Source of the DNA: Flavobacterium sp. ASW18X | GTDB taxonomy: Bacteria; Bacteroidota; Bacteroidia; Flavobacteriales; Flavobacteriaceae | Assembly (NCBI RefSeq): GCF_005144745.1 | Contig: NZ_SWKK01000012.1 | Span: 186,001 to 250,000 of the forward strand | DNA length: 64,000 nucleotides | Reading direction: 5' to 3' | In this document: in pieces, positions 9,280 to 16,841 of the stretch | Layout of the letters: each line of letters starts with the position of its first letter | Numbering within the stretch: position 1 is the stretch's first letter | Position numbers and translations under genes: made by a program | Notes under the pieces: generated by a model | Told to the model about the DNA's origin: nothing | The model's database searches: none | Seen by the model: only the letters and a program-made list of their open reading frames with translations

Positions 9280-10167
9280 ATGAGATTTTCGGCATTCATA
9301 CTTAGTTTTTTAACGCTTACCCTTACATTGTTGGTGAATTCACAAGAGGTAGCGATTAACACCACAACTTGCTTAGTCAAGGAGAAGCCAGTTAAGAAAA
9401 AGAAAAAGTATCGTTTGCCGAAAATTGACCTATCCCACTGGAAGGTGACCATACCAACAGGGAAACCAGATGAAGTTACCCCTCCAGAAATAAAAGATTA
9501 TGCTACCATAGAAAAATTGAAACCGTTTATGTACACGGATTCTACAGATGGTTCTATAGTATTCCATGCTATTCCTAATAAAACTACTGCGAACACCAAA
9601 TATTCTAGGACAGAATTAAGGGAGCAAATGGAGCCAGGCAGTAACCATGTAAACTGGACTTTTGCAGAGGGTGGTGCCCTTAGTGGAACTATGAGAATGG
9701 ACGCTGTTTCTAAAGCAGCAGATGGTAAATACCATAAGGTAATCATCATGCAAATACATGGTAGGTTAACCAATGAGCAAAGAGACTTAATAGGTCAAAA
9801 AGATAACAATGCACCTCCTATTTTAAAGATTTATTGGGATAATGGTAAGATTAGGGTGAAAACCAAGGTGCTAAAAGTAAAAGGACTTTCTGGTGATGCC
9901 TTATTACACGAAAGTGTTTGGGGAGATGATGAAGGTCGAAATTTTGAAGAAAAAGTCAATTTTGACAAATTTAAATTAGAAGTTAAAGTCACAGATGGCA
10001 AAATGGTCGTTTCGCTAAATAAAAACGAATATTTTGTATACGATGACATCAATATAAAAAAATGGGGAATCTTTGAGAACTACTTTAAAGCAGGTAATTA
10101 TCTGCAAACTAGGGATGATGGTGCTTTTGCAAAGGTGAAAATATACCAGCTTAACGTTTCTCATTAA
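9280..10167 (+). CDS. PL7 alginate lyase, secreted form
   Basis: Endo- or exolytic alginate lyase with a jelly-roll fold, 295 residues. The three PL7 signatures are present: S-R-T-E-L-R-E, Q-I-H-G-R and Y-F-K-A-G-N-Y, which carry the substrate-binding Arg, the catalytic His and the catalytic Tyr. A type I signal peptide ends near residue 21 (V-N-S, then Q-E). The following basic patch K-K-K-K-K-Y and the lack of a lipobox Cys suggest a released or periplasmic enzyme. It is closely related to the next gene, and the pair probably arose by tandem duplication. Confidence 0.93.
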   Translation: MRFSAFILSFLTLTLTLLVNSQEVAINTTTCLVKEKPVKKKKKYRLPKIDLSHWKVTIPTGKPDEVTPPEIKDYATIEKLKPFMYTDSTDGSIVFHAIPNKTTANTKYSRTELREQMEPGSNHVNWTFAEGGALSGTMRMDAVSKAADGKYHKVIIMQIHGRLTNEQRDLIGQKDNNAPPILKIYWDNGKIRVKTKVLKVKGLSGDALLHESVWGDDEGRNFEEKVNFDKFKLEVKVTDGKMVVSLNKNEYFVYDDINIKKWGIFENYFKAGNYLQTRDDGAFAKVKIYQLNVSH

Positions 10168-10177
10168 TAACTAATAG

Positions 10178-11122
10178 ATGTATAATTTTTGTTCCAAATC
10201 AAATAACAACTATAATCTTTATTTAGTACTTAGTTTGCTGCTAACAGTTTTAATAAGCTGTAGTGATAAGCAAGGAGAAGAAGAGGTTGTGGCTAAAGAG
10301 CAACCCAATGTTGAGGCAGAAGAAGAAGGTACGGTACAAGAAGATGCTACAGCAAATTATTCACTACCTACAATAGACTTGAACCATTGGAAGGTAACAC
10401 TACCCATTGGTAACAATGGTAAACCCATAGAAGTGGAGCCGCCAGAGATATTGGATTATGCTACAAATGAGACCTTATTGCCGTACATGTACAACGACTC
10501 TACCGATGGTTCTTTAGTCTTTTATACTTTTCCAGAAGCTAGTACTGCTAATAGTACTTATTCTAGAACAGAATTAAGAGAGCAAATGGTGCCAGGTAGC
10601 AATTCTATAAATTGGACGTTTGAACAAGGAGGGGAGCTATCTGGAACATTATCGGTTCCAGAGGTTTCTTTGGACCAAGATGGTAATCCTTATCGCATAA
10701 TTGTAATGCAAATTCATGGCAGATTAACAATTGAACAACGAGATTTAATAGGGGAAGATGATAATAATGCACCCCCAGTTTTAAAAATCTATTGGGCTAA
10801 AAATAAGGTTAGGGTGCACACAAAAATGCTCAAGGATACTACATTGTCAGATACTGAAATTTTATATACTACTGCTTGGAAAGATTCGGTTAGAGAGTTT
10901 TCTGAAGTTGTAGGTACAGCTAAATTTAACTTAACAGTAAAGGCATCAAAAAATAAATTAGAAGTAAGTCTCAATAATGCAGAAACGTTTGTTTACGAAG
11001 ATGTACATATGCGTAGATGGGGCATATTTGAGAACTACTTTAAAGCTGGTAACTATTTTGTAAGCAAAGTAGAGGGGACAAATGCAACTGTAAAATATTA
11101 TCAATTAAAAATTGACCATTAA
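10178..11122 (+). CDS. PL7 alginate lyase, lipoprotein form
   Basis: Second PL7 lyase of the pair, 314 residues. It has the same S-R-T-E-L-R-E, Q-I-H-G-R and Y-F-K-A-G-N-Y motifs. The N-terminus carries a lipobox (L-I-S-C, Cys28) followed by an acidic linker rich in Glu. This is the usual make-up of lipoproteins displayed on the cell surface in Bacteroidetes. It should act on polymer next to SusCD while the upstream paralogue acts elsewhere. The gene starts 10 bases after the first PL7 stop and is followed by a strong terminator. Confidence 0.93.
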   Translation: MYNFCSKSNNNYNLYLVLSLLLTVLISCSDKQGEEEVVAKEQPNVEAEEEGTVQEDATANYSLPTIDLNHWKVTLPIGNNGKPIEVEPPEILDYATNETLLPYMYNDSTDGSLVFYTFPEASTANSTYSRTELREQMVPGSNSINWTFEQGGELSGTLSVPEVSLDQDGNPYRIIVMQIHGRLTIEQRDLIGEDDNNAPPVLKIYWAKNKVRVHTKMLKDTTLSDTEILYTTAWKDSVREFSEVVGTAKFNLTVKASKNKLEVSLNNAETFVYEDVHMRRWGIFENYFKAGNYFVSKVEGTNATVKYYQLKIDH

Positions 11123-11157
11123 CATAAAGATTGAGTTAGTTTAGTTTGGTTCTTAAG

Positions 11158-11190
11158 CTGTTGACAAATAGCAATTTGTCAACAGTTTTT
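11158..11190 (+). terminator. Intrinsic terminator after the PL7 pair
   Basis: Perfect 11-bp stem, CTGTTGACAAA against TTTGTCAACAG, with a 6-nt loop and a T5 tail. It closes the PL6-to-PL7 transcription unit before the regulator gene. Confidence 0.9.
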
Positions 11191-11230
11191 AAGAGCTGTA
11201 ATAAAAAGAGAAATTTAACTTCATTAATGT

Positions 11231-11260
11231 TTTGTGGGTTTTGCAAATTGTGTAATTTTA
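11231..11260 (+). promoter_or_regulatory. Promoter of the GntR-type regulator gene
   Basis: TTTG at 11231-11234 and TAATTTTA at 11253-11260 are 18 bp apart and fit the Bacteroidetes -33/-7 pattern (TTTG, TAnnTTTG) with one mismatch. The operator palindrome overlaps the -7 element. Confidence 0.5.
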
Positions 11261-11281
11261 ACAAACCAATCTGGTTAACCA
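11259..11281. promoter_or_regulatory. Operator palindrome 2, probable autoregulatory site
   Basis: The core ACCAATCTGGTTAACCA matches the susC operator at 17 of 23 positions when aligned without gaps. It lies 20 bp before the regulator's ATG and overlaps its -7 element, as expected for autorepression. Confidence 0.6.
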
Positions 11282-11300
11282 ATTTTAATTCGGGTAGTTT

Positions 11301-12008
11301 ATGAGAATGGAAATTCTTACTAAGGGAGATAACGAAGGGGTCCAAAAAGATATTATTAAAAAGTTGAGAGACTTAATAGATTATAAAAATTTGGAACCTG
11401 GAGACAAGCTACCTTCTGAGCGTATGTTATCAGAAAAATTTGAGGTAAGCCGGAGTAATGTTAGAGAAGCAATTCAAAAACTGGAATTTTTCGGGATTCT
11501 CAAATCCAAGCCACAAAGCGGTACGTTTATAGCAAACATCGGCCAGATTGCTATGAAAGGGATGTTAGAAGACATTTTAAAATTAGAGGATCCTGATTTT
11601 AAATCTTTAGTAGAAACACGTATTCTATTAGAGCTTAAAACGGTGAAGTTAGCATCCTTAAGAAGAACAGAGGAGGATTTAAAAAAGATAAGAGAAACCT
11701 TAGATGCCTATAAGGCAAAGGTTTTAAATGGGGAAGATGCGGTTCAGGAAGATTTGCTATTTCACTTAGCCATTGCAAAGGCAAGTAAAAATAGTACTAT
11801 GAATACGTTCATGTTGATTATCACCCCAGAAATCATTACCAATTTTGAAAAATATCATGTTTGTGACAATAATCAATCTTTTTTAGGGATTCAAGAGCAT
11901 GAGGATATTTATGAAGCGATAAAAAAGCAGGACCCCCAGTTGGCAAGAGAAAAAATGAAGGTCCATTTTAAAATTTTGTATCAGTATTGTTACAATACTA
12001 AAGAATAA
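11301..12008 (+). CDS. GntR-family (FadR/FCD subgroup) regulator of the alginate locus
   Basis: DNA-binding regulator of 235 residues. The N-terminal winged helix (about 15-80) has the GntR signature L-P-S-E-R-M-L-S-E-K-F-E-V-S-R-S-N-V-R-E-A. The C-terminal helical FCD ligand domain spans about 95-230 and has its metal-binding pattern in E-D-L-L-F-H-L-A and E-H-E-D-I. It sits between the lyase/uptake genes and the catabolic operon. Two near-identical palindromes, before its own gene and before susC, are its likely targets. The ligand is probably a DEH or KDG-type acid, which is inferred from the pathway. A second Met two codons in is an equally plausible start. Confidence 0.9.
   Translation: MRMEILTKGDNEGVQKDIIKKLRDLIDYKNLEPGDKLPSERMLSEKFEVSRSNVREAIQKLEFFGILKSKPQSGTFIANIGQIAMKGMLEDILKLEDPDFKSLVETRILLELKTVKLASLRRTEEDLKKIRETLDAYKAKVLNGEDAVQEDLLFHLAIAKASKNSTMNTFMLIITPEIITNFEKYHVCDNNQSFLGIQEHEDIYEAIKKQDPQLAREKMKVHFKILYQYCYNTKE
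11983..11999. repeat. 17-bp perfect inverted repeat over the end of the regulator gene
   Basis: AGTATTGT and ACAATACT flank a single T, ending 9 bases before the end of the stop codon. There is no T run after it, so it is a poor terminator. It could be a binding site, or chance imposed by the codons Q-Y-C-Y-N-T. Confidence 0.35.
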
Positions 12009-12018
12009 TAAAAAAGCT

Positions 12019-12072
12019 GACTATTGTAGTTGCACGCCTGCAATAGTTATACATGAAATAGGAGGGAAGTAA
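12019..12072 (+). promoter_or_regulatory. Leader element copy B upstream of the MFS gene
   Basis: A hairpin has arms ACTATTG (12020-12026) and CAATAGT (12041-12047), with TGCACGCCT (12031-12039) in its loop. GGAGGGAAGTAA follows at 12061-12072. Both blocks are identical to copy A before susC, and the block starts are 30 bp apart here against 34 there. The rest of the interval to the MFS gene (to 12207) shows nothing clear. Confidence 0.5.
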
Positions 12073-12207
12073 AACTTACTACACATTTGAAGATGCGTTC
12101 CTAGCATCATTAACATGCATGTTGTCTAAGTTTTATGTAAAACTGGAGGGTTATAACAGGTGGTTGTAACATTCTGGATAGGGTTTTAATTGTTTAAAAA
12201 CAAGAAT

Positions 12208-13509
12208 ATGAAATTTAAAGGATTACGGTGGTGGGTTGTAGGATTGGTAGCTTTAGCCGCAATCATAAACTACATAGATAGGCAAGCTTTTGGTGCATTG
12301 TGGCCAGATATTGCAAAAGAATTGTTCCCAGATATGGATGCAGATGGGCACAAGGCCATTTATGGTTCCATTTCTACTGTTTTCATATTATCCTACGCCG
12401 CAGGTCAAGGTTTATTTGGTAAAATTTTTGATTGGATTGGCACGCGGTTGGGTTTCGCATTGTCTATTGCAGTTTGGTCCATTGCAACTATGTTACACGC
12501 AATAGCACAAGGTTTGTACAGCTTTTCCATATTTAGATCCATTCTAGGTTTGGCAGAAGCGGGCAATTGGCCAGGGGCTGCTAAAGCAAATGCAGAATGG
12601 TTCCCTACCAAAGAGCGCGCTTTTGCTCAAGGAATCTTTAATTCGGGTGCAGCTATTGGGGGTATTGTGGCGTATCCAATCATAGGAATATTAGCAGATT
12701 TTCTTGCATGGAAATCCATTTTTATTGTGGTGGGTATACTGGGGCTACTATGGTTATTACCGTGGTTATTTATCGTTAAAGCAAGCCCTAAAAAACATCC
12801 TTGGCTATCAGAAGAGGAGAAAGAATATATTCTTAGCGGACAAAAGAATCAAGATTTAGATGGTGATGGAAATTATGATGAAGGCTATAACCCAACTACG
12901 GGAAAACTTTTAAAGCATAAAGAAAGTTGGGGTGTAATTATTGCGTCTGCCGCTATAGACCCCATATGGTGGTTATTTATCGTGTGGATTCCCATTTACC
13001 TTTCAGAAGTTTTTGGACTTAATGTAAAAGAGATTGCGTTCTCTGCCTGGTTGCCTTATGTAGGTGCCATGTTAGGTGCTTGGGCAGGTGGATTGTTGGC
13101 GCAGAATCGTATAACAGCAGGTTGGTCTGTAGACAAGACTAGAAAAATGGTCATAACCCTAGGATGTTTAATCATGTTGCCTTGTTTCTTTTTATTAAAA
13201 GCCCCAGGAACGGCTACCAATGCAGTAATTATTATGGCTGTTTTATTGTTCGGTTTTCAAGTGGCTATAGGTAACATACAAACACTTCCGAGCGATTTAT
13301 TCAGCGGTAAAATAGTAGGTACACTTTCTGGTTTTTCAGGAATGGCGGCCAAATTGGGTGCTGCAGGTTTAACCTTATTAGTAACATTTATTACTACAGG
13401 GGGTAATTATACACCAGCCTTTATCATCGGTGGCATCTTAGCACTTGTAGCCCTTGGAGCGGTATGGGGGTTATGTCCAAAGATTGCACCCCTAAAACCT
13501 AGACAATAA
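12208..13509 (+). CDS. MFS transporter, hexuronate/KDG type (ACS family)
   Basis: Inner-membrane proton symporter likely importing the uronate monomer (DEH or similar acid). I chose the ATG at 12208, six codons inside a longer frame with a TTG start, giving 433 residues. About 12 membrane segments are visible. The N-terminal half has family pieces such as N-Y-I-D-R-Q-A, G-L-A-E-A-G-N-W-P-G-A and F-N-S-G-A-A-I-G, as in ExuT/KdgT-like proteins. The central cytoplasmic loop carries an odd D-L-D-G-D-G-N-Y-D-E stretch that resembles half an EF-hand. It is the first gene of the catabolic operon. Confidence 0.88.
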   Translation: MKFKGLRWWVVGLVALAAIINYIDRQAFGALWPDIAKELFPDMDADGHKAIYGSISTVFILSYAAGQGLFGKIFDWIGTRLGFALSIAVWSIATMLHAIAQGLYSFSIFRSILGLAEAGNWPGAAKANAEWFPTKERAFAQGIFNSGAAIGGIVAYPIIGILADFLAWKSIFIVVGILGLLWLLPWLFIVKASPKKHPWLSEEEKEYILSGQKNQDLDGDGNYDEGYNPTTGKLLKHKESWGVIIASAAIDPIWWLFIVWIPIYLSEVFGLNVKEIAFSAWLPYVGAMLGAWAGGLLAQNRITAGWSVDKTRKMVITLGCLIMLPCFFLLKAPGTATNAVIIMAVLLFGFQVAIGNIQTLPSDLFSGKIVGTLSGFSGMAAKLGAAGLTLLVTFITTGGNYTPAFIIGGILALVALGAVWGLCPKIAPLKPRQ

Positions 13510-13542
13510 TTAGTAATTAGATAATACAAACAAATACATAAA

Positions 13543-14307
13543 ATGAGCAATTCTAACGGAAAAGTAGCGGTAATAACTGGTGCAACAGGAGGTATTGGTT
13601 TTCAAGTAGCCAAAAGGCTAGGTCAAGACGGATACACCGTTATCCTTAATGGTATCGAGGACGAAAAAGGTGCCGAAAGAGTAAAAGAATTAGAGGCAGA
13701 GGGTATCAAAGCAGAATATTATGGTTTTGATGTTACCAAAGAAGATGCCGTTAACGAAAACATTAAAGCTATTGGCGATAAGTACGGGAAAATAGATGCA
13801 CTTATCAACAATGCAGGCGGTCTTGGTGGTCGTTCTAGATTTGAAGAAATGACAACGGAATTCTACCGTTTTGTAATGGCATTGAACTTAGATTCTACCT
13901 TCTTTGCTTCTAGAGCAGCAATTCCTTACCTAAAAAAGGGAGAGAATGCTTCTATCATTAATTATACGTCTATTGCAGGTTGGAATGCAGGTGGGCCAGG
14001 TGCTGGTATTTATGGAACATCTAAAGCAGGTGTACATGCTATCACTAGAGCATTGGCTAAAGATTTGGCAGAATATGGTATTCGTGTAAACGCTGTATCT
14101 CCAGGTACAATAGACACACCATTCCACACCCAAATAAAATCAACCAAACCAGAAGTATTCGCTTCTTGGAAGAATAATATTTTACTAGGAAGATTGGGAC
14201 AGCCAGAGGATGTAGCCTCTGTGGTTTCTTTCTTAGTAAGTGACAATGCTGCCTTTTTAACGGCAGAGACCATCCAAGTTGGTGGTGGACAAGGATTAGG
14301 AATCTAA
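13543..14307 (+). CDS. Short-chain dehydrogenase (candidate DEH reductase)
   Basis: NAD(P)-dependent oxidoreductase of the SDR fold, 254 residues. Visible motifs are the nucleotide-binding T-G-A-T-G-G-I-G (residues about 12-19), N-N-A-G-G, the catalytic Ser in N-Y-T-S-I-A-G, and Y-G-T-S-K with the catalytic Tyr/Lys. In alginate pathways an SDR reduces DEH to 2-keto-3-deoxygluconate. This gene and its neighbour are both candidates, and sequence reading alone cannot say which one it is. It lies 33 bases after the MFS gene and 12 before the second SDR. Confidence 0.85.
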   Translation: MSNSNGKVAVITGATGGIGFQVAKRLGQDGYTVILNGIEDEKGAERVKELEAEGIKAEYYGFDVTKEDAVNENIKAIGDKYGKIDALINNAGGLGGRSRFEEMTTEFYRFVMALNLDSTFFASRAAIPYLKKGENASIINYTSIAGWNAGGPGAGIYGTSKAGVHAITRALAKDLAEYGIRVNAVSPGTIDTPFHTQIKSTKPEVFASWKNNILLGRLGQPEDVASVVSFLVSDNAAFLTAETIQVGGGQGLGI

Positions 14308-14319
14308 TAAAATATAAAA

Positions 14320-15075
14320 ATGGGTAAGCTAGAAGGAAAAATTGCAGTAGTTACTGGTGGTTCTAGAGATATTGGTAGAGCTATAGCCGTGAAATTGGCC
14401 AAAGAAGGTGCTCATGTAGCAGTAAACTACCTTAATTCAGAAAAAGGAGCCAACGAAACTGTTGCAGAGATTGAAGCATTGGGTAAAAAAGCAATTGCCG
14501 TTAAAGCAGATGTATCCAAACTAGAAGATATTCAACAACTAAAAGCAGCGGTCACTAAAGCTTTTGGAGAAAAGGTGGATATTTTGGTAAACAACGCTGG
14601 CGGTTTATTTGCTCGTAAGACCTTACAAGAGTTCGATGAAGCATTTTATGATTTAGTGATGAACGTGAACTTTAAATCTACGGTATTTGTATCCCAAGCT
14701 TTTGAACCTTTAATGGACAAAGGAGCTTCTATCATCAATATTTCTTCACAAGCAGCTAGAGATGGCGGCGGTGGCGGATCTGCACTGTACAGTTCTTCTA
14801 AAGGAGCAGTAACAACCTTTACTAGGGCTATGGCCAAAGAATTGGGTCCAAAGGGAATTCGCGTAAACGCACTTTGTCCAGGTCTAATCGGTACAAAATT
14901 TCATGACGATTTTACAAAGGATGAAATTCGCTCTAAAGTAGCATCGGTAACTCCTTTGCGTAGAGAAGGCCAAGCTGCAGAAGTTGCGGATTTAGTAGCT
15001 TACCTGGCTACGAACGATGCCACGTTCGTAACCGGAAATAATATAGATATCAACGGAGGTTTGGCATTTAGCTAA
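14320..15075 (+). CDS. Short-chain dehydrogenase, second copy (DEH reductase or KduD-like)
   Basis: SDR of 251 residues with T-G-G-S-R-D-I-G, N-N-A-G-G, N-I-S-S-Q and Y-S-S-S-K in the expected order. The G-G-S-R-D-I-G loop has Asp where many SDRs have Gly. It differs widely from the preceding SDR, so the two are not a recent duplication and may use different cofactors (NADH versus NADPH) or substrates. Its place between the transporter and kdgK ties it to DEH/KDG metabolism. A KduD-like role is possible. Confidence 0.85.
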   Translation: MGKLEGKIAVVTGGSRDIGRAIAVKLAKEGAHVAVNYLNSEKGANETVAEIEALGKKAIAVKADVSKLEDIQQLKAAVTKAFGEKVDILVNNAGGLFARKTLQEFDEAFYDLVMNVNFKSTVFVSQAFEPLMDKGASIINISSQAARDGGGGGSALYSSSKGAVTTFTRAMAKELGPKGIRVNALCPGLIGTKFHDDFTKDEIRSKVASVTPLRREGQAAEVADLVAYLATNDATFVTGNNIDINGGLAFS

Positions 15076-15109
15076 GCTTTCTACAAACAACAAAGCATAA
15101 CAGTCAATA

Positions 15110-16156
15110 ATGAAAAAAGTAGTAACCTTCGGAGAAATAATGCTCCGATTGGCCCCTCAAGGGTTTTTAAGATTTTCACAAGCCAATAGTTTTGATGTGG
15201 TCTATGGTGGTGGCGAGAGTAACGTTGCCGTATCCTTAGCCAATTATGGTGTACCCGTAGATTTTGTAACGCGTTTACCTAAAAATGATATTGGCCAATG
15301 TGCCCTTATGGAAATGCGTAAGCGTGGTGTGGGTACAGATAAAATTGTTTACGGCGGTGACCGTTTAGGCATCTATTTTTTAGAAACTGGTGCGGTTTCT
15401 AGAGGTAGTAAAGTGGTGTATGACCGTGCACATTCTGCTATGGCAGAGATTGAAAAAGGCATGGTAGACTGGAAATCTGTTTTTGAAGGTGTAGAATGGT
15501 TCCACTGGACAGGGATTACCCCTGCCATTTCTCAAGGTGCCGCAGATGCGTGTTTAGAGGCAGTTAAAGCAGCAAGTGATATGGGCGTTACCATCTCTAC
15601 CGATTTAAATTATAGAGCTAAACTTTGGAAGTATTGTGATGATGCTAAGCGCGAAGAAATAATGGCGGAGCTTACATCCTATTGCGATATTGTTTTGGGG
15701 AATGAAGAAGATGCAGAAAAGCATTTTGGTATTAAACCAGAAGGTTTAGATATTACTACTCAAGGAGAACACGTAAAGGCCGAAGCATTTCTATCGGTTT
15801 GTGAGCAAATGATGAAACGTTTTCCACGGGCTAAGAAAGTAATTACCACCTTAAGAGGTTCCCTTTCTGCAAGCCATAACACATGGGCAGGGGTATTGTA
15901 CAATGGTACAACCATGTACAAATCTCCAGAATACCAGATTACACACATTGTAGACCGTGTAGGTGGGGGCGATTCTTTCATGGGTGGTTTAATCTACGGA
16001 TTATTAAAATACCCAGAAGATGACCAAAACGCCTTGAATTTTGCAGTTGCTGCTTCTTGCTTAAAGCATACTATTAAAGGCGATGCTAATTTGGCTACGG
16101 TAGATGAAGTAGAAAAATTAATGAGTGGTGATGCATCCGGAAGGGTGGCTAGATAA
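15110..16156 (+). CDS. kdgK: 2-keto-3-deoxygluconate kinase (PfkB family)
   Basis: Phosphorylates KDG to KDPG in the cytoplasm. The protein has 348 residues. The N-terminal ribokinase-like piece G-E-I-M-L-R-L and the Y-G-G-G-E-S-N-V-A-V substrate loop fit KDG kinases. The C-terminal PfkB signature V-D-R-V-G-G-G-D-S-F-M-G-G holds the catalytic Asp. The aldolase gene that uses its product starts seven bases after its stop. Confidence 0.93.
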   Translation: MKKVVTFGEIMLRLAPQGFLRFSQANSFDVVYGGGESNVAVSLANYGVPVDFVTRLPKNDIGQCALMEMRKRGVGTDKIVYGGDRLGIYFLETGAVSRGSKVVYDRAHSAMAEIEKGMVDWKSVFEGVEWFHWTGITPAISQGAADACLEAVKAASDMGVTISTDLNYRAKLWKYCDDAKREEIMAELTSYCDIVLGNEEDAEKHFGIKPEGLDITTQGEHVKAEAFLSVCEQMMKRFPRAKKVITTLRGSLSASHNTWAGVLYNGTTMYKSPEYQITHIVDRVGGGDSFMGGLIYGLLKYPEDDQNALNFAVAASCLKHTIKGDANLATVDEVEKLMSGDASGRVAR

Positions 16157-16163
16157 AAATGGC

Positions 16164-16829
16164 ATGGCACAGTATTCAAGAATTGAAGTAATACAAGCAA
16201 TGAAGGACACCGGGATGGTGCCTTTATTCTATCACCCAGATGTAGAATTGGGTAAAAATGTATTAAAAGCCTGTTATGATGGTGGTGCGCGTTTGATGGA
16301 ATTCACTGCACGAGGTGATTTTGCTTATGAAGTATTTTTAGAGCTGAACAAATATGCAATTAAAGAGCTACCGGGCATGATTATGGGCGTTGGTTCCATC
16401 ACAGATGCAGCGGCAGCTAGCTTGTTTATGCAAATGGGAGCTAACTTTATAGTAACACCATCTTTAAGAGAAGATATAGCTAAGGTTTGCAACCGTAGAA
16501 AAGTATTATGGTCTCCGGGTTGCGGTAGCTTAACAGAGATTAATGCTGCAGAAGAGTTAGGGTGTGAGCTGGTAAAGCTATTCCCAGGCTCTACTTACGG
16601 TCCTGGCTTTGTAAAGGCCATTAAAGGCCCACAACCTTGGACAAGTGTAATGCCAACAGGCGGGGTAAGTACAGATAAAGACAATCTAAAAGGTTGGTTT
16701 GATGCTGGAGTAACCTGCGTAGGTATGGGGTCTAAGCTCATCTCTAAAACCATTTTGGAAAATAAAGATTACGATGGGTTACAGCAATTGGTGGCTTCTA
16801 CTTTAGAAACTATCAAATCTTTACAATAA
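16164..16829 (+). CDS. kdgA: KDPG aldolase
   Basis: Splits 2-keto-3-deoxy-6-phosphogluconate to pyruvate and glyceraldehyde 3-phosphate, the last step of alginate breakdown. I chose the ATG at 16164 (M-A-Q-Y-S-R), which gives 221 residues and leaves seven bases after the kdgK stop. The frame is open further up to GTG codons inside kdgK, but those residues do not look conserved. The Schiff-base Lys is in E-L-V-K-L-F-P-G, and the phosphate-binding motif is M-P-T-G-G-V-S. It is a TIM-barrel class I aldolase. Confidence 0.93.
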   Translation: MAQYSRIEVIQAMKDTGMVPLFYHPDVELGKNVLKACYDGGARLMEFTARGDFAYEVFLELNKYAIKELPGMIMGVGSITDAAAASLFMQMGANFIVTPSLREDIAKVCNRRKVLWSPGCGSLTEINAAEELGCELVKLFPGSTYGPGFVKAIKGPQPWTSVMPTGGVSTDKDNLKGWFDAGVTCVGMGSKLISKTILENKDYDGLQQLVASTLETIKSLQ

Positions 16830-16841
16830 TATCGGTTTAAA

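Noticed and set aside
12121-12180. Third copy of the regulator palindrome before the MFS gene
   Set aside because: GGTTATAAC and GGTTGTAAC near 12149-12171 only loosely resemble the operator arms and are direct, not inverted. Too weak to claim.
16125-16163. Upstream GTG/ATG codons as the kdgA start
   Set aside because: They would overlap kdgK and add residues unlike any KDPG aldolase N-terminus. The ATG at 16164 fits better.
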